A DNA stretch of 34,355 bases from Gammaproteobacteria bacterium (lineage in GTDB: Bacteria > Pseudomonadota > Gammaproteobacteria > Pseudomonadales > Pseudomonadaceae). This document shows, in pieces, positions 8,122-18,040 of this stretch. The DNA is taken from the NCBI GenBank assembly GCA_018827205.1, contig JAHJXZ010000182.1:1-34355 (forward strand), written 5' to 3'. The notes beneath the pieces are model-generated. The model had not been told where the DNA came from, made no database searches, and was given only the letters and a program-made list of their open reading frames with translations. The first letter of the stretch is position 1. Each line of letters opens with the position of its first letter. The translations under genes and the position numbers were made by a program.

Positions 8122-8601
8122 ATGAAGAAAAGTTCTGCACAAGGTTCTGATGATCCGATTCTGCAGTGGGTGACGTTCCGTCTGGACAACGAAACCTATG
8201 GCATCAATGTGATGCAGGTCCAAGAAGTCTTGCGCTATACCGAGATTGCTCCTGTGCCGGGTGCTCCGAGCTATGTGCTTGGCATCATCAACCTTCGCGG
8301 CAACGTGGTGACCGTGATCGACACGCGTCAGCGTTTTGGCCTCGACTCCACTGAGGTGACCGATAACACCCGTATCGTGATTATCGAGGCTGACAAACAG
8401 GTGGTTGGCATCTTGGTCGATAGCGTGGCCGAAGTGGTTTACCTGCGTCAGTCGGAAGTGGAAACCGCGCCGAACGTTGGCAACGACGAGTCTGCCAAGT
8501 TTATCCAGGGCGTTTGCAACAAGAACGGCGAGCTGCTGATTCTGGTCGAGCTGGACAAGATGATGAGCGAAGAAGAGTGGTCCGATCTGGAGAGCATCTA
8601 A
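8122..8601 (+). CDS. cheW: CheW, chemotaxis coupling protein
   Basis: Single CheW domain of 159 aa that links chemoreceptors to CheA in the array. Recognisable segments are ILQWVTFRLDNETYGINVMQVQEV-type N-terminal strands, PGAPSYVLGIINLRGNVVTV and the NKNGELLILVELDKM end. The ATG at 8122 has GAGG (8110-8113) and AGGGA (8116-8120) upstream; in-frame codons upstream, from a TTG at 8086, have no matching signal. It follows parP after 105 bases and precedes the DUF2802 gene by 3 bases. Confidence 0.96.
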   Translation: MKKSSAQGSDDPILQWVTFRLDNETYGINVMQVQEVLRYTEIAPVPGAPSYVLGIINLRGNVVTVIDTRQRFGLDSTEVTDNTRIVIIEADKQVVGILVDSVAEVVYLRQSEVETAPNVGNDESAKFIQGVCNKNGELLILVELDKMMSEEEWSDLESI

Positions 8602-8604
8602 GCC

Positions 8605-9009
8605 ATGCTCGACGCGCTGCTGGTCGCGCTGGCCTTAGTTTGTCTGGGGCTGATAGGTGCATGCGTCTGGCTGGCCCGGCAGTTGCGCGACAGCATAAAA
8701 CTACAGGGTGAGCGTGATGCCGTGCGAGACCGGCGGCTCAAGGAACTCAGCCGCCGGCTGGATGCCTACCTGACTGGTAGCGTGCAGATGGGCGAGGAGT
8801 TGCATGAGTTGCGCAGGGTCGTTGCGCCGTTACCGGACAAGCTCAATCAGATTGAGCAGCGTGACCCCAGCAGCCTGTCGTTTACCCAGGCTGCGCGTTT
8901 AGCTGGCATGGGTGCCAGCGTGGATGATTTGACCCAGTCCTGCGGTCTGAGCAAGGCCGAGGCTGAGCTGGTCAGCAAGATGCAGCAGGCCAAACTGCAG
9001 CGTTCCTGA
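8605..9009 (+). CDS. DUF2802 membrane-anchored protein, last gene of the chemotaxis operon
   Basis: 134 aa of unknown function. An N-terminal membrane helix (about 3-24) is followed by a charged, probably coiled-coil segment (26-90). The C-terminal region has the pattern GMGASVDDLTQSCGLSKAEAELV, which looks like a helix-turn-helix-type fold and is the DUF2802 signature. It starts 3 bases after cheW and is conserved at this place in Pseudomonas. A role linked to chemotaxis or the array is inferred from position only. Confidence 0.85.
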   Translation: MLDALLVALALVCLGLIGACVWLARQLRDSIKLQGERDAVRDRRLKELSRRLDAYLTGSVQMGEELHELRRVVAPLPDKLNQIEQRDPSSLSFTQAARLAGMGASVDDLTQSCGLSKAEAELVSKMQQAKLQRS

Positions 9010-9031
9010 TTCCCCAATCCTCAAACAACAC

Positions 9032-9358
9032 TCAATGTGCCGGCCCTTCCAATAGGCGTAGCGGCGGCGTGATATCGCCATCACGTTCACTGCCGGCCGG
9101 CGCTTTACCCTTCAGGTACCAGGCAAAGGCGATGATTTCCGCGATACAGCGATACAGCTGCTCGGGAATCGCATCGCCCAGCTCAAGTCGCGCTAAAAGG
9201 CGCACCAGTTCGGCATTCTCGTAGATCGGTACTTCGTATTCGCGTGCGATGGCAAGAATGGCTTCGGCCAGCTCATCATCGCCTTTGGCACTGAGTACTG
9301 GCGCATTCTGGCCGTCGTAGGTGAGGGCGATGGCTTGGCGTGGCGCGGTCTTCTTCAT
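9032..9358 (-). CDS. Stand-alone FlhB C-terminal-like domain protein
   Basis: 108 aa related to the cytoplasmic C-terminal part of FlhB/YscU type III export switch proteins: AIALTYDGQNAPVLSAKG, IYENAELVRLLARLELGDAIP and EQLYRCIAEIIAFAW match the segment after the FlhB cleavage site. The membrane part and the NPTH autocleavage motif are absent. The ATG overlaps the stop of the upstream FliK-like gene (ATGA), so the two are translationally coupled. Such short FlhB paralogues are known in some bacteria; one can partly replace the FlhB C-terminus. It converges with the chemotaxis operon, leaving a 22-base gap. Confidence 0.85.
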   Translation of the reverse strand: MKKTAPRQAIALTYDGQNAPVLSAKGDDELAEAILAIAREYEVPIYENAELVRLLARLELGDAIPEQLYRCIAEIIAFAWYLKGKAPAGSERDGDITPPLRLLEGPAH

Positions 9359-10899
9359 GCGGTTTCATCCACCCAACGTTGTTCCAGGGTTGTGCGCGGC
9401 CCGCGTGGCGGCGTGCCCTGGCTGCAGGCCAATTCGCCAACCTGCACACCGGCGGCGTTCAGGCGCTGGCGTAGGTTGTCCAGTTCCGCATCGATCAGGC
9501 TGACGGTGCTACTGCGTTCGGCCCACAGCTGGCTCGAAAGGCGACCGTGGGCCAGTTGCGCCTGCACTTGTAGAGGTCCTAGTGGGTCAAGGTCGAAGGC
9601 CAGCTCGACTTTCCACAGGGTTTCCTTTTTCTCGGGCTTGCCTTGCGAGTTGCTTTCATCGCGCTGGATTTTTACCTGCAGCGGCACCAGCTCCTGTTGG
9701 TTGCGCATGGGCAGTTCCAGTTGCCAGGTGGTCAACAGGTTGCCGTCCGGGCCGACCTGACTCTGCGCCAGGCTGGAGAGCTGGTGGGTCTGCAGGCGTG
9801 AGATGGCTGCGGCGGCGAGCTTCAGCAGGGTTTCCAGATCGGCCTCACCTTCCATCGCCTGCAGCAGGCGTGAGGGCAGTGGGAAGTTCAACGCTTGCTG
9901 GCGGCTAGTGGCTTTGCCCAGGCTGCCTAGCAGGTCGCGGGCCAGGGCTGGCATCGCTTGGGCCAGGGCGGAGCCAGCATTGGCAGTGGCTAGTGGTGTA
10001 CCGCCTGACAGGTTAGGTAGCAATTGAGTGATCAGACGTAGCAGATTAGCTTTCAGGTCTGTCGGCAGCGCCTGGCCCTGGCCGCTGAGCAATTTGCTTT
10101 CCAGTAGGATGCCGCTGTTTTCCAGGGCCGTGGCCAGGCCTTTTGGGGTGCTCAGTTGAGTGGCGTCGGGCAGGGCGCCGAAGAGTTTGTCGATACTGGT
10201 GCGCAGTCCTTCACTCATCTCGGCATTGCCGCGCAGCCCTTGCAGGGCGATAAACAAACCCTCCAGGGAGCCTTGGCGGTTGTTTTGGCTGCCCAATTGC
10301 TGGCTCAGCGCGAGCTGATCCAGGCGGCCGCTTAGCGGCATGAAGTTTAACGCTTGGCTACCTTGTACCTGAGCGCTGAGCAGGCTGCCCAGGGGCAGCG
10401 CCAGAGGCGTTTCCAGAGACAGCTTGCTGCCAGCCAACGGCGTGTTGAGCAGGCTGACCAGCACCTTGTAGATCACCTGCTGCGAGCGTGTTTGCAGCAT
10501 TTGTTCGCGAGCCACTACCTTGCCCTGCAGCAGAGTACCAACCGGTAACTGGTCGAGGTCCAGGCTGGTCAGGGGTTTTTCACCTCCCATCAGTACGGAC
10601 AGGGCCAGGCGAGTTTCCGACAGGGCGGTTACGGCCAGGGATGTGCCCTGGGCAAGCGGACGCGGGCTGCTGGCTTCCAGGGTGGTCTGGCTACCGTTGC
10701 TCAACGTCAGCTTGAGCAGCATCTGAAAGCTCTGCGCGACTTCCTTGAGGGCAATAACCTCGGCCTTGGCGGTTTCACCGCTGGCCAGCAGGCCCTGCAT
10801 GGGCTGCAGCAGTTTCACCGCCAAGTCAGCCGCTATGGCGTTGGGTCGAGTGCTGGGAGGCGTCGGCGCAATAGGCCGTGGGCTGCTGATTTCGCTCAT
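9355..10899 (-). CDS. FliK-like flagellar hook-length control protein
   Basis: 514 aa. The N-terminal and central parts are Leu/Ser/Gln-rich and poorly conserved, as in hook-length rulers. The C-terminal region (about 390-505: LPMRNQQELVPLQVKIQ, LWKVELAFDLDPLGPLQVQ, LWAERSSTVSLID) is the Flg_hook domain that signals to FlhB. I chose the start at 10899 (MSEISSPRPIAP); the open frame runs further upstream but that part lies antisense to ccmA and its promoter. It is coupled to the FlhB-like gene. Pseudomonas has a standard fliK elsewhere in the flagellar cluster, so this is probably a paralogue. Confidence 0.85.
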   Translation of the reverse strand: MSEISSPRPIAPTPPSTRPNAIAADLAVKLLQPMQGLLASGETAKAEVIALKEVAQSFQMLLKLTLSNGSQTTLEASSPRPLAQGTSLAVTALSETRLALSVLMGGEKPLTSLDLDQLPVGTLLQGKVVAREQMLQTRSQQVIYKVLVSLLNTPLAGSKLSLETPLALPLGSLLSAQVQGSQALNFMPLSGRLDQLALSQQLGSQNNRQGSLEGLFIALQGLRGNAEMSEGLRTSIDKLFGALPDATQLSTPKGLATALENSGILLESKLLSGQGQALPTDLKANLLRLITQLLPNLSGGTPLATANAGSALAQAMPALARDLLGSLGKATSRQQALNFPLPSRLLQAMEGEADLETLLKLAAAAISRLQTHQLSSLAQSQVGPDGNLLTTWQLELPMRNQQELVPLQVKIQRDESNSQGKPEKKETLWKVELAFDLDPLGPLQVQAQLAHGRLSSQLWAERSSTVSLIDAELDNLRQRLNAAGVQVGELACSQGTPPRGPRTTLEQRWVDETA

Positions 10900-10953
10900 T
10901 GGCGGGTTACACCCTGTCGAAAATGCCCACTGCGGGAGGCGAGGTTGGGCATG

Positions 10954-10959
10954 TATAAT
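10954..10959 (+). promoter_or_regulatory. Candidate -10 element of the ccm operon promoter
   Basis: A perfect TATAAT lies in the 163-base gap between the divergent fliK-like and ccmA genes, about 100 bases before the ccmA start. No good -35 is found at 16-18 nt spacing (10931-10936 is TGCGGG), so recognition would rely on the -10 or on an activator. Confidence 0.5.
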
Positions 10960-11062
10960 CGCGCCCCGTCTGGTTCGGCTGCGCATTCCACTTGCGTCAG
11001 TATAGCGGCCAAGACTCTGCCGACTTGAACAGCTTTTGCCATCCATCTTAGGTGCCGATGCC

Positions 11063-11698
11063 TTGACCAGTCCTCTTCTCGAAGCCGTGGCGCTCGCCTG
11101 TGAGCGAGACTGGCGCATGCTCTTCGAGCGTCTGGAGCTGCGTCTGGTTCCCGGTGAGATGCTGCAGGTGGCCGGCCCTAACGGTCGTGGCAAGACCAGC
11201 CTGCTGCGTTTACTCGCCGGCTTGATGCAGCCGACAGCCGGCGAGATCCGGCTCAATGGTCTCCCGTTGTCCGCGCAACGGGCTGAGCTTGCGCGCAACC
11301 TGCTGTGGATCGGCCATGCCGCTGGCATCAAGGGCTTGCTGACTGCCGAGGAAAACCTCACCTGGCTTTGCGCCCTGCATCAACCCGCTGAGCGCGATGC
11401 CATCTGGCAGGCGCTGGCGGCCGTGGGGTTACGCGGTTTCGAGGATGTACCCTGTCACACCCTGTCCGCCGGGCAGCAACGCCGTGTCGCGCTAGCGCGT
11501 TTGTACCTGCCGGGGCCACCGCTGTGGGTGCTGGATGAGCCGTTTACCGCGCTGGATAAGGCCGCGGTGGCGCAGCTGGAGAATCATCTGGCTGCGCATT
11601 GTCAGCAGGGCGGCCTGGTGGTGCTGACCACGCACCATGAATTGACGGTCAAGCCGGCCGGTTACCGCGAGCTTGATCTGGGGCAGCGTCCGTTATGA
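11063..11698 (+). CDS. ccmA: CcmA, heme exporter ATP-binding subunit
   Basis: ABC ATPase of 211 aa that drives release of holo-CcmE from the CcmABCD complex. Walker A is GPNGRGKT (38-45), signature LSAGQQRR (134-141), Walker B LWVLDEP (154-160), and a switch histidine lies in VLTTHH. I chose the TTG at 11063 ([13 protein letters not shown]), with AGGTG (11050-11054) 8 nt upstream; an in-frame TTG at 11036 is less well supported. First gene of the ccm operon; its TGA overlaps the ccmB ATG (ATGA). Confidence 0.94.
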   Translation: MTSPLLEAVALACERDWRMLFERLELRLVPGEMLQVAGPNGRGKTSLLRLLAGLMQPTAGEIRLNGLPLSAQRAELARNLLWIGHAAGIKGLLTAEENLTWLCALHQPAERDAIWQALAAVGLRGFEDVPCHTLSAGQQRRVALARLYLPGPPLWVLDEPFTALDKAAVAQLENHLAAHCQQGGLVVLTTHHELTVKPAGYRELDLGQRPL

Positions 11699-12366
11699 GC
11701 AATGTCTTTAGCCTATTGCTGGCCCGTGAGGCGCGTCTGTTGTTTCGTCGCCCGGCGGAGTTGGCCAACCCGCTGGTGTTCTTCGCCATTGTGATTGCCC
11801 TGTTCCCGCTGGCGGTGGGGCCGCAGACGCAGTTGTTACAAAGCCTTTCGCCTGGACTGGTGTGGGTAGCGGCCCTGCTGGCCGTGCTGCTCTCGCTTGA
11901 CGGGCTGTTTCGCAGCGATTTTGAGGATGGCTCGCTGGAGCAGTGGGTCCTTTCGCCGCACCCCCTGGCTCTTCTGGTTCTGGCCAAGGTGCTGGCACAC
12001 TGGCTGTTCTCAGGCTTGGCATTGGTGCTGTTGGCGCCGGTGCTTGCGCTGATGCTTGGTTTGCCAGGGCGCTGCCTGCCGGTGTTGCTGATCTCGCTGC
12101 TGCTCGGTACGCCGGTGCTGAGTTTGTTGGGCGCAGTCGGTGCGGCGCTGACGGTAGGCCTCAAACGTGGCGGCCTGTTGCTTGCGCTGCTGATTTTGCC
12201 GTTGTACATCCCGGTGCTGATTCTCGGCAGCGGTGCGTTACAAGCCAGCCTGCAAGGATTGCCGGCGGTCGGCCACCTGTTGTGGTTGGCCAGCCTCACT
12301 GCATTGGCGGTGACCTTGACACCTTTTGCCATCGCCGCTGGTCTGACGATCAGTGTCGCTGAGTAG
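11695..12366 (+). CDS. ccmB: CcmB, heme exporter membrane subunit
   Basis: Inner-membrane protein of 223 aa with six predicted hydrophobic segments, permease partner of CcmA in the CcmABCD complex. It starts [27 protein letters not shown]-type, with a cytoplasmic amphipathic start typical of CcmB, and contains [15 protein letters not shown]. It overlaps ccmA by 4 bases. A 64-base gap separates it from ccmC, the only real gap between genes in this operon. Confidence 0.95.
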   Translation: MSNVFSLLLAREARLLFRRPAELANPLVFFAIVIALFPLAVGPQTQLLQSLSPGLVWVAALLAVLLSLDGLFRSDFEDGSLEQWVLSPHPLALLVLAKVLAHWLFSGLALVLLAPVLALMLGLPGRCLPVLLISLLLGTPVLSLLGAVGAALTVGLKRGGLLLALLILPLYIPVLILGSGALQASLQGLPAVGHLLWLASLTALAVTLTPFAIAAGLTISVAE

Positions 12367-12430
12367 ACAATAAGCCTGAATGGCCGATTGATCCGGGAGC
12401 CTGCCTGCGCCCTGATCAGCCCTAGCACTG

Positions 12431-13198
12431 ATGAGTAACCTGATGAACTGGACGTGGTTTCACAAGCTCGGCTCGCCCAAGTGGTTCTATGAAATCAGCC
12501 GCCGCTGGCTGCCCTGGTTGGCCCTGGCCGCTGCCTTGCTGCTGGTGGTCGGTCTGGTCTGGGGGCTGGCCTTTGCGCCGCCGGATTACCAGCAGGGCAA
12601 CAGCTTTCGCATCATCTACATCCATGTGCCGGCAGCCTTTCTGGCCCAGTCGATCTACGTGATGCTGGCGGTGGCAGGTATTGTCGGCCTGGTGTGGAAA
12701 ATGAAACTGGCCGATGTCGCTCTGCAGCAGGCGGCGCCCATCGGTGCCTGGATGACCGTGATTGCGCTGATAACGGGTGCAGTGTGGGGCAAGCCGACCT
12801 GGGGTACTTACTGGGTGTGGGATGCACGCCTGACCTCGATGCTGATTCTGCTGTTTTTGTATTTCGGCGTGATCGCCCTGGGTAACGCCATTACCAACCG
12901 TGATAGCGCTGCCAAGGCCTGTGCGGTGCTGGCCATCGTTGGTGTGGTGAACATCCCGATCATCAAATACTCGGTGGAGTGGTGGAACACTCTGCATCAG
13001 CCGGCCACCTTCAGCGTTGTTTCGAAGCCGGCCATGCCGTTCGAGATGTGGATGCCGTTGCTGATCATGGTGCTGGGTTTCTACTGCTTCTTTGGCGCAG
13101 TGCTGCTGCTGCGTATGCGTCTGGAAGTGCTCAAGCGCGAAGCGCGCAGCAGTTGGGCCAAAGCCGAGGTCAAGGCGCTGGTGGAGAAAGGCCGATGA
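12431..13198 (+). CDS. ccmC: CcmC, heme delivery protein with WWD domain
   Basis: Inner-membrane protein of 255 aa with six hydrophobic segments that loads heme onto CcmE. The periplasmic tryptophan-rich WWD motif is visible at about 117-132 ([16 protein letters not shown]), and conserved histidines lie in IHVPAAF and [12 protein letters not shown]. The ATG at 12431 ([11 protein letters not shown]) has no clear Shine-Dalgarno; an alternative start four codons later (12443, [10 protein letters not shown]) is possible. The stop overlaps the ccmD start by 4 bases. Confidence 0.95.
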   Translation: MSNLMNWTWFHKLGSPKWFYEISRRWLPWLALAAALLLVVGLVWGLAFAPPDYQQGNSFRIIYIHVPAAFLAQSIYVMLAVAGIVGLVWKMKLADVALQQAAPIGAWMTVIALITGAVWGKPTWGTYWVWDARLTSMLILLFLYFGVIALGNAITNRDSAAKACAVLAIVGVVNIPIIKYSVEWWNTLHQPATFSVVSKPAMPFEMWMPLLIMVLGFYCFFGAVLLLRMRLEVLKREARSSWAKAEVKALVEKGR

Positions 13199-13371
13199 GT
13201 TTTGCCAGCTTTAGCGAGTTTATCGCCATGGGCACCCATGGGCCTTACGTCTGGTCCTGTTATGCCATCAGCCTGGCTGTGCTGGGGCTGAATGTGGCGC
13301 TGCCAATCCTGGCGCGTCGCCGTTATCTGCAAGACGAGGCGCGTCGTATGCGCCGGGAGGAGTTGAAGTGA
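13195..13371 (+). CDS. ccmD: CcmD, small heme-exporter membrane protein
   Basis: 58 aa with one membrane helix (about 17-39) preceded by the CcmD-typical [15 protein letters not shown] and followed by a positively charged tail ([18 protein letters not shown]). CcmD holds CcmA, CcmB, CcmC and CcmE together for release of heme-loaded CcmE. The ATG overlaps the ccmC stop (ATGA) and the stop overlaps the ccmE GTG start (GTGA). Confidence 0.95.
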   Translation: MSFASFSEFIAMGTHGPYVWSCYAISLAVLGLNVALPILARRRYLQDEARRMRREELK

Positions 13372-13856
13372 ACCCCGTGCGTAAAAAACGCCTGTATATC
13401 GTCCTGGCGATCATTGCCGGTGTCGGCATTGCCGTGGCCCTGGCCCTCAGCGCGTTGCAGCAGAATATCAACCTGTTCTACACCCCCACGCAGATCGCCA
13501 ATGGCGAAGCCCCACAGGACACCCGTATCCGCGCCGGTGGTCTGGTTGAGGAGGGCTCGGTCAAACGTTCCAGTGACTCGCTGGACACCGATTTTGTCGT
13601 CACCGACGGTGCCAAGAGCGTAACCATCCGCTTCAGCGGCATCCTCCCGGACCTGTTTCGCGAAGGGCAGGGCATCGTTGCCATGGGCAAGCTTGACGCC
13701 AATGGCGTACTGATCGCCGATGAAGTGCTGGCCAAACACGATGAGAACTACATGCCACCGGAAGTCATGCAGGCCCTGGAACAGAGCGGTATGAAGCAGA
13801 AACATGACGCGGCCAAAGCGGCCAAGCAGGCGTCCCAATCGGAGTACGCGCAATGA
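13368..13856 (+). CDS. ccmE: CcmE, periplasmic heme chaperone
   Basis: 162 aa with an N-terminal membrane anchor (about 8-28) and a periplasmic OB-fold domain that carries heme to the CcmFH ligase. The covalent heme-binding histidine is H124 in the HxxxY motif KHDENY (Y128). The start is GTG at 13368 within the ccmD stop, preceded by a GGGAGGAG-type site. Its C-terminal tail is Lys/Ala/Gln-rich. The stop overlaps the ccmF ATG. Confidence 0.95.
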   Translation: MNPVRKKRLYIVLAIIAGVGIAVALALSALQQNINLFYTPTQIANGEAPQDTRIRAGGLVEEGSVKRSSDSLDTDFVVTDGAKSVTIRFSGILPDLFREGQGIVAMGKLDANGVLIADEVLAKHDENYMPPEVMQALEQSGMKQKHDAAKAAKQASQSEYAQ

Positions 13857-15826
13857 TCCCCGAACTCGGCCATCTGGCGATGATTCTGGCGCTGTGCATG
13901 GCGCTGGTGCAGGCGACTTTACCGATGATCGGAGCCTGGCGCGGTGATCGCCAGTGGATGAGCCTGGCGCAGCCAGCCGCATGGGGGCAATTCAGCTTCA
14001 TGCTGTTCGCCTTTATCTGCCTGACCTACGCCTTTATGGTCGACGACTTCACCGTCGCTTACGTGGCCAACAACTCCAACAGCGCACTGCCCTGGTACTA
14101 CAAATTCAGCGCCGTGTGGGGCGCCCACGAAGGTTCGCTGCTGCTCTGGGGCCTGATCCTCGCCGGCTGGACCTTTGCCGTATCGATTTTCTCGCGCCAG
14201 CTGCCGGAAGAGATGCTCGCCCGCGTGCTGGCGGTGATGGGCATCATCAGTATCGGCTTCCTGCTGTTCCTGATCATCACCTCCAACCCTTTCGAACGCC
14301 TGCTGTTTGATACCCCGGTCGATGGCCGCGATCTCAATCCGTTGTTGCAGGACTTTGGTCTGATCATTCATCCGCCGATGCTATATATGGGCTATGTCGG
14401 CTTCTCCGTGGCCTTTGCTTTCGCCATTGCTGCCTTGCTTGGTGGCAAGCTGGACGCGGCTTGGGCTCGCTGGTCGCGGCCATGGACCATTGTCGCCTGG
14501 GCCTTCCTCGGCATCGGTATTGCGCTGGGCTCCTGGTGGGCCTACTACGAACTCGGCTGGGGCGGCTGGTGGTTCTGGGACCCAGTGGAAAATGCCTCCT
14601 TTATGCCCTGGTTGGTCGGCACCGCACTGATTCACTCGCTTGCCGTGACGGAGAAGCGCGGTGTGTTCAAGAGCTGGACCGTGCTGCTGGCCATCGCCGC
14701 CTTCTCCCTTAGTCTGCTGGGGACCTTCCTGGTCCGCTCCGGGGTGCTGACCTCGGTGCATGCCTTTGCCAGCGACCCTGAGCGCGGCGTGTTTATCCTG
14801 GCGTTCCTGTTGATCGTAGTGGGCAGCTCGCTGGCGCTGTTTGCAATCCGTGCGCCGGTGGTCAAGAGCCAGGTCGGCTTCGCCCTGTGGTCGCGGGAAA
14901 CCCTGCTGCTAGTGAATAACCTGATTCTGGTGGTGGCCGCCGCGATGATTCTGCTCGGCACCCTGTATCCGTTGGTGCTAGACGCCATGACCGGGGCCAA
15001 GCTGTCGGTCGGCCCGCCGTACTTCAACGCCTTGTTTGTGCCGCTGATGGGCCTGTTGATGGCGATGATCGCGGTCGGCGTGCTAGTGCGCTGGAAGGAC
15101 ACCCCGCTGCAGTGGCTGCTGAGCATGCTCGCGCCGGTGCTGATCGGTAGTGTGGTGCTGGCAGTGATCGCGACTTTCCTGGTCGGCGACTTCAACTGGG
15201 CGGTGCTTGGCGTATGCCTGCTAGCCGCTTGGGTGGTGCTGGCCGGGGTGCGCGATATTGTCGAGAAGACTCGCCACAAGGGCCTGCTCAAGGGTTTGCC
15301 AAGCCTGACCCGCAGTTATTGGGGTATGCAGACTGCGCATCTGGGCATGGCGGTATGCGCCCTCGGTGTGGTGCTTACCAGCATGGGCAGCTTCGAGCGC
15401 GATATGCGTATGGCGCCGGGTGAGTCGGTGGACATTGGTGGCTATCAGTTTGTCTTTGAAGGCGCCGTGCATTTCGAAGGACCGAATTTTACTTCCGACA
15501 AAGGCACGGTGCGCATCCTGGAAGAGGGTAAGCAGATTGCTGTACTGCATCCTGAGAAGCGCCTGTACACCGTGCAACAGTCGGTGATGACCGAGGCGGG
15601 TATCGATGCAGGGATCACCCGCGACCTGTTCGTCGCCCTCGGCGAGCCACTGGAAGACGGTGCCTGGGCAGTGCGCGTGCATATCAAACCGTTCGTGCGC
15701 TGGATCTGGTTCGGTGCGCTGCTGATGGGCTTCGGTGGCTTCCTGGCTGCCAGTGATAAACGCTACCGCATGAAGGTACGCACCCGCGTGCGTGATGCGC
15801 TGGGCATGGCGGGGGCGCAGGCATGA
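13853..15826 (+). CDS. ccmF: CcmF, cytochrome c heme lyase subunit
   Basis: Large inner-membrane protein of 657 aa with about 15 hydrophobic segments, core of the ligase that attaches heme to apocytochrome c CxxCH motifs. The WWD domain lies at about 235-254 ([20 protein letters not shown]). Conserved histidines occur in [12 protein letters not shown] and [10 protein letters not shown] soluble periplasmic segment (about 510-610) precedes the last helix. Gene overlaps of 4 bases on both sides. Confidence 0.96.
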   Translation: MIPELGHLAMILALCMALVQATLPMIGAWRGDRQWMSLAQPAAWGQFSFMLFAFICLTYAFMVDDFTVAYVANNSNSALPWYYKFSAVWGAHEGSLLLWGLILAGWTFAVSIFSRQLPEEMLARVLAVMGIISIGFLLFLIITSNPFERLLFDTPVDGRDLNPLLQDFGLIIHPPMLYMGYVGFSVAFAFAIAALLGGKLDAAWARWSRPWTIVAWAFLGIGIALGSWWAYYELGWGGWWFWDPVENASFMPWLVGTALIHSLAVTEKRGVFKSWTVLLAIAAFSLSLLGTFLVRSGVLTSVHAFASDPERGVFILAFLLIVVGSSLALFAIRAPVVKSQVGFALWSRETLLLVNNLILVVAAAMILLGTLYPLVLDAMTGAKLSVGPPYFNALFVPLMGLLMAMIAVGVLVRWKDTPLQWLLSMLAPVLIGSVVLAVIATFLVGDFNWAVLGVCLLAAWVVLAGVRDIVEKTRHKGLLKGLPSLTRSYWGMQTAHLGMAVCALGVVLTSMGSFERDMRMAPGESVDIGGYQFVFEGAVHFEGPNFTSDKGTVRILEEGKQIAVLHPEKRLYTVQQSVMTEAGIDAGITRDLFVALGEPLEDGAWAVRVHIKPFVRWIWFGALLMGFGGFLAASDKRYRMKVRTRVRDALGMAGAQA

Positions 15827-16359
15827 AGCGTTTACTGCTGCTGTTGCCGTTGCTGGTCTTTCTTGGCGTGGCGGTGTTTCTCTATCGTGGGCTGTTCCTC
15901 GATCCCACCGAGTTGCCTTCGGCGCTGATCGGCAAACCGTTGCCGGCGTTCTCCCTGCCTGCGGTGCAGGACGGTAAGACGCTCACCGAGGCCGACCTCA
16001 AGGGCAGGCCGGCGCTGGTCAACGTCTGGGCCACCTGGTGTGTGGCTTGCCGCGTTGAGCACCCGGTGCTGAACAAACTGGCCAAGCTCGGCGTGACCAT
16101 CTATGGGGTCAACTACAAGGATGACAACGCAGCCGCGCAGAAGTGGTTAGTGGAGTTCCATGACCCCTATCAGCTTAATATCAACGATGCGCGCGGCACT
16201 CTAGGTCTGGACCTGGGCGTTTACGGCGCGCCAGAGACCTTCCTGATCGACAAGGATGGGATCATCCGCCACAAGTTTGTCGGCGTGATCGATGAGCGTG
16301 TCTGGCGTGAACAGCTGGCGTCGCTGTATCAGGCATTGGTCGATGAGGCTAAACCATGA
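15823..16359 (+). CDS. ccmG: CcmG (DsbE), thiol:disulfide oxidoreductase
   Basis: Membrane-anchored periplasmic thioredoxin-like protein of 178 aa that keeps apocytochrome c cysteines reduced. The N-terminal anchor is at 4-24; the active site is C73-V-A-C76 in TWCVACRVEHPVL, and the cis-proline loop is GAPETFLID. The usual dipeptide between the cysteines in close relatives is often Pro-containing; here it is Val-Ala. It overlaps ccmF and ccmH by 4 bases each. Confidence 0.95.
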   Translation: MKRLLLLLPLLVFLGVAVFLYRGLFLDPTELPSALIGKPLPAFSLPAVQDGKTLTEADLKGRPALVNVWATWCVACRVEHPVLNKLAKLGVTIYGVNYKDDNAAAQKWLVEFHDPYQLNINDARGTLGLDLGVYGAPETFLIDKDGIIRHKFVGVIDERVWREQLASLYQALVDEAKP

Positions 16360-16838
16360 AGCGTTTGCTGACCGCTGCCGTATTGGGGCTGGCCTTGCTT
16401 GGCACTGCCCAAGCAGCCATCGATACCTACGAATTTGCCACTGAGGCTGAGCGCCAGCGTTATCGCAATCTGGTGGAAGAGCTGCGCTGCCCGAAGTGCC
16501 AGAACCAGAACATTGCCGACTCCGATGCACCGATTGCCATGGACCTGCGTGCGCAGATCTACCGCATGCTGGAGGAGGGTCAGAGTAACGAGCAGATCAT
16601 CGACTATCTGGTTAGCCGCTATGGCGATTTCGTCCTCTACAAACCGCCAGTAACTGCGCGCACTGTGCTGCTGTGGTACGGCCCTGCTGGTTTGCTGGCC
16701 GGTGGTTTTGTCCTGCTTGGGGTCATCCTCCTGCGTCGTCGCAGCAAGCCAGGCGTCACCGCCAGCGGCCTGTCAGTAGATGAACAGCAGCGTCTGGCTG
16801 CTCTGCTTAATCAAACGCCTGTGGATAAGAAAGACTGA
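16356..16838 (+). CDS. ccmH: CcmH, cytochrome c maturation thiol protein
   Basis: 160 aa with a signal peptide (cleavage near AQA-AID, about residue 21), a three-helix periplasmic domain with the redox motif C45-P-K-C48 ([16 protein letters not shown]), and a C-terminal membrane helix (about 105-127). It works with CcmG and CcmF in delivering apocytochrome. This is the short form; the second half of the E. coli fusion is encoded separately as ccmI. Its TGA shares its last base with the ccmI ATG. Confidence 0.95.
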   Translation: MKRLLTAAVLGLALLGTAQAAIDTYEFATEAERQRYRNLVEELRCPKCQNQNIADSDAPIAMDLRAQIYRMLEEGQSNEQIIDYLVSRYGDFVLYKPPVTARTVLLWYGPAGLLAGGFVLLGVILLRRRSKPGVTASGLSVDEQQRLAALLNQTPVDKKD

Positions 16839-18040
16839 TGATTGAATTCTGGTTATGCGCCGGTCTGTTGCTGCTGACGGCCCTGGCTTTTCTGCTGATT
16901 CCGGTGCTGCGTGCACGCAAGGTTCAGGCTGAAGAAGACCGTACTGCCCTCAACGTGACCCTGTATCAGGAGCGTCTGCAGGACCTGCAAACGCAGCACG
17001 AAGCGGGAGCGTTGAATGCTGAACAGCTGGCCAATGGCCGTGATGAGGCAGCCCGCGAGCTACTCGCCGATACCGAGGGCGTGTTGGCGCAGCCCATGCG
17101 GCGTTCGTTGGGCGGCAAAATTCCACTGATTGCCGCGCTGCTGATGCCGCTACTGGGCTATGGCCTGTATCAGCATTGGGGCGCAATCGATGACGTCGAA
17201 CGTGCACGTACTTTTGCCGATCAGCCGAAAACCATCGAGGAAATGACTGCACGCCTGGAAGCTGCGGTGAAGAACGATCCCAAATCCGCCGAGAGCTGGT
17301 ACTTCCTTGGTCGTACCTATATGGCCCAGGAGCGTGCTGGTGATGCTGCGGTGGCGTTCGAGCGCGCTATTGGCGTTGCCGGACGTGAGCCGGAGCTGCT
17401 CGGGCAGTGGGCGCAGGCGCTGTATTTTTCCGGTGACAAGCAATGGACCGAACAGCTGCAGGCGCTGACCGATGAGGCGCTGAAAGGTGACCCGGCAGAA
17501 GTTACCAGCCTCGGCCTGCTCGGTATTGCCGCCTATGAAGCTGGGCAGTTCCAGCAGGCGATTGGTCACTGGCAGCAACTGGTGGCGGTACTGCCGGCGG
17601 AAGACCCTTCACGTCAGGCGATTCAGGGCGGGATAGATCGCGCTCGTGAACAGCTTGGTGAGCCCGCAGCTGATGTTGCTCCAGCAGTCAGTCAGGGCTT
17701 GAGCGTACGGGTCGCGCTGGCTGCCGAGCTGCAGGCCAAAGTGCAGCCGGGCGACTCGGTATTTATCTTTGCTCGCGCGGTTTCTGGGCCGCCGATGCCG
17801 TTGGCGGTCAAGCGCCTTACCGTGGCGGATTTGCCGGCCGAAGTCAGCCTGTCGGACAGCGATGCGATGATGCCGCAGCTGAAAATCTCCGGCTTCGAAC
17901 AGGTACAGCTGGTTGCACGTATTTCGCGCAGCGGCAACGCCACGGCCGGTGAGTGGATCGGCAGCAGCCAACCGTTGGCCAGTAAGACCACCGAGCTGCA
18001 GCAACTGCTGATCGATAGCGCCGACAGCAAAACACCATGA
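16838..18040 (+). CDS. ccmI: CcmI (CycH), apocytochrome c chaperone
   Basis: 400 aa. Two N-terminal membrane helices (about 3-22 and 91-111) flank a cytoplasmic loop with a coiled-coil appearance. A periplasmic TPR region follows (about 125-280: [37 protein letters not shown]), then a C-terminal beta-rich domain (about 285-395). CcmI binds the C-terminal helix of apocytochromes and hands them to CcmFH. One-base overlap with ccmH and 4-base overlap with the downstream lipoprotein gene. Confidence 0.93.
   Translation: MIEFWLCAGLLLLTALAFLLIPVLRARKVQAEEDRTALNVTLYQERLQDLQTQHEAGALNAEQLANGRDEAARELLADTEGVLAQPMRRSLGGKIPLIAALLMPLLGYGLYQHWGAIDDVERARTFADQPKTIEEMTARLEAAVKNDPKSAESWYFLGRTYMAQERAGDAAVAFERAIGVAGREPELLGQWAQALYFSGDKQWTEQLQALTDEALKGDPAEVTSLGLLGIAAYEAGQFQQAIGHWQQLVAVLPAEDPSRQAIQGGIDRAREQLGEPAADVAPAVSQGLSVRVALAAELQAKVQPGDSVFIFARAVSGPPMPLAVKRLTVADLPAEVSLSDSDAMMPQLKISGFEQVQLVARISRSGNATAGEWIGSSQPLASKTTELQQLLIDSADSKTP

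Noticed and set aside
10900-11361. N-terminal extension of the FliK-like open frame antisense to ccmA
   Set aside because: The extra 154 residues are Ser/Arg-rich, overlap the ccm promoter and ccmA coding strand and show no family features; the start at 10899 matches family style.
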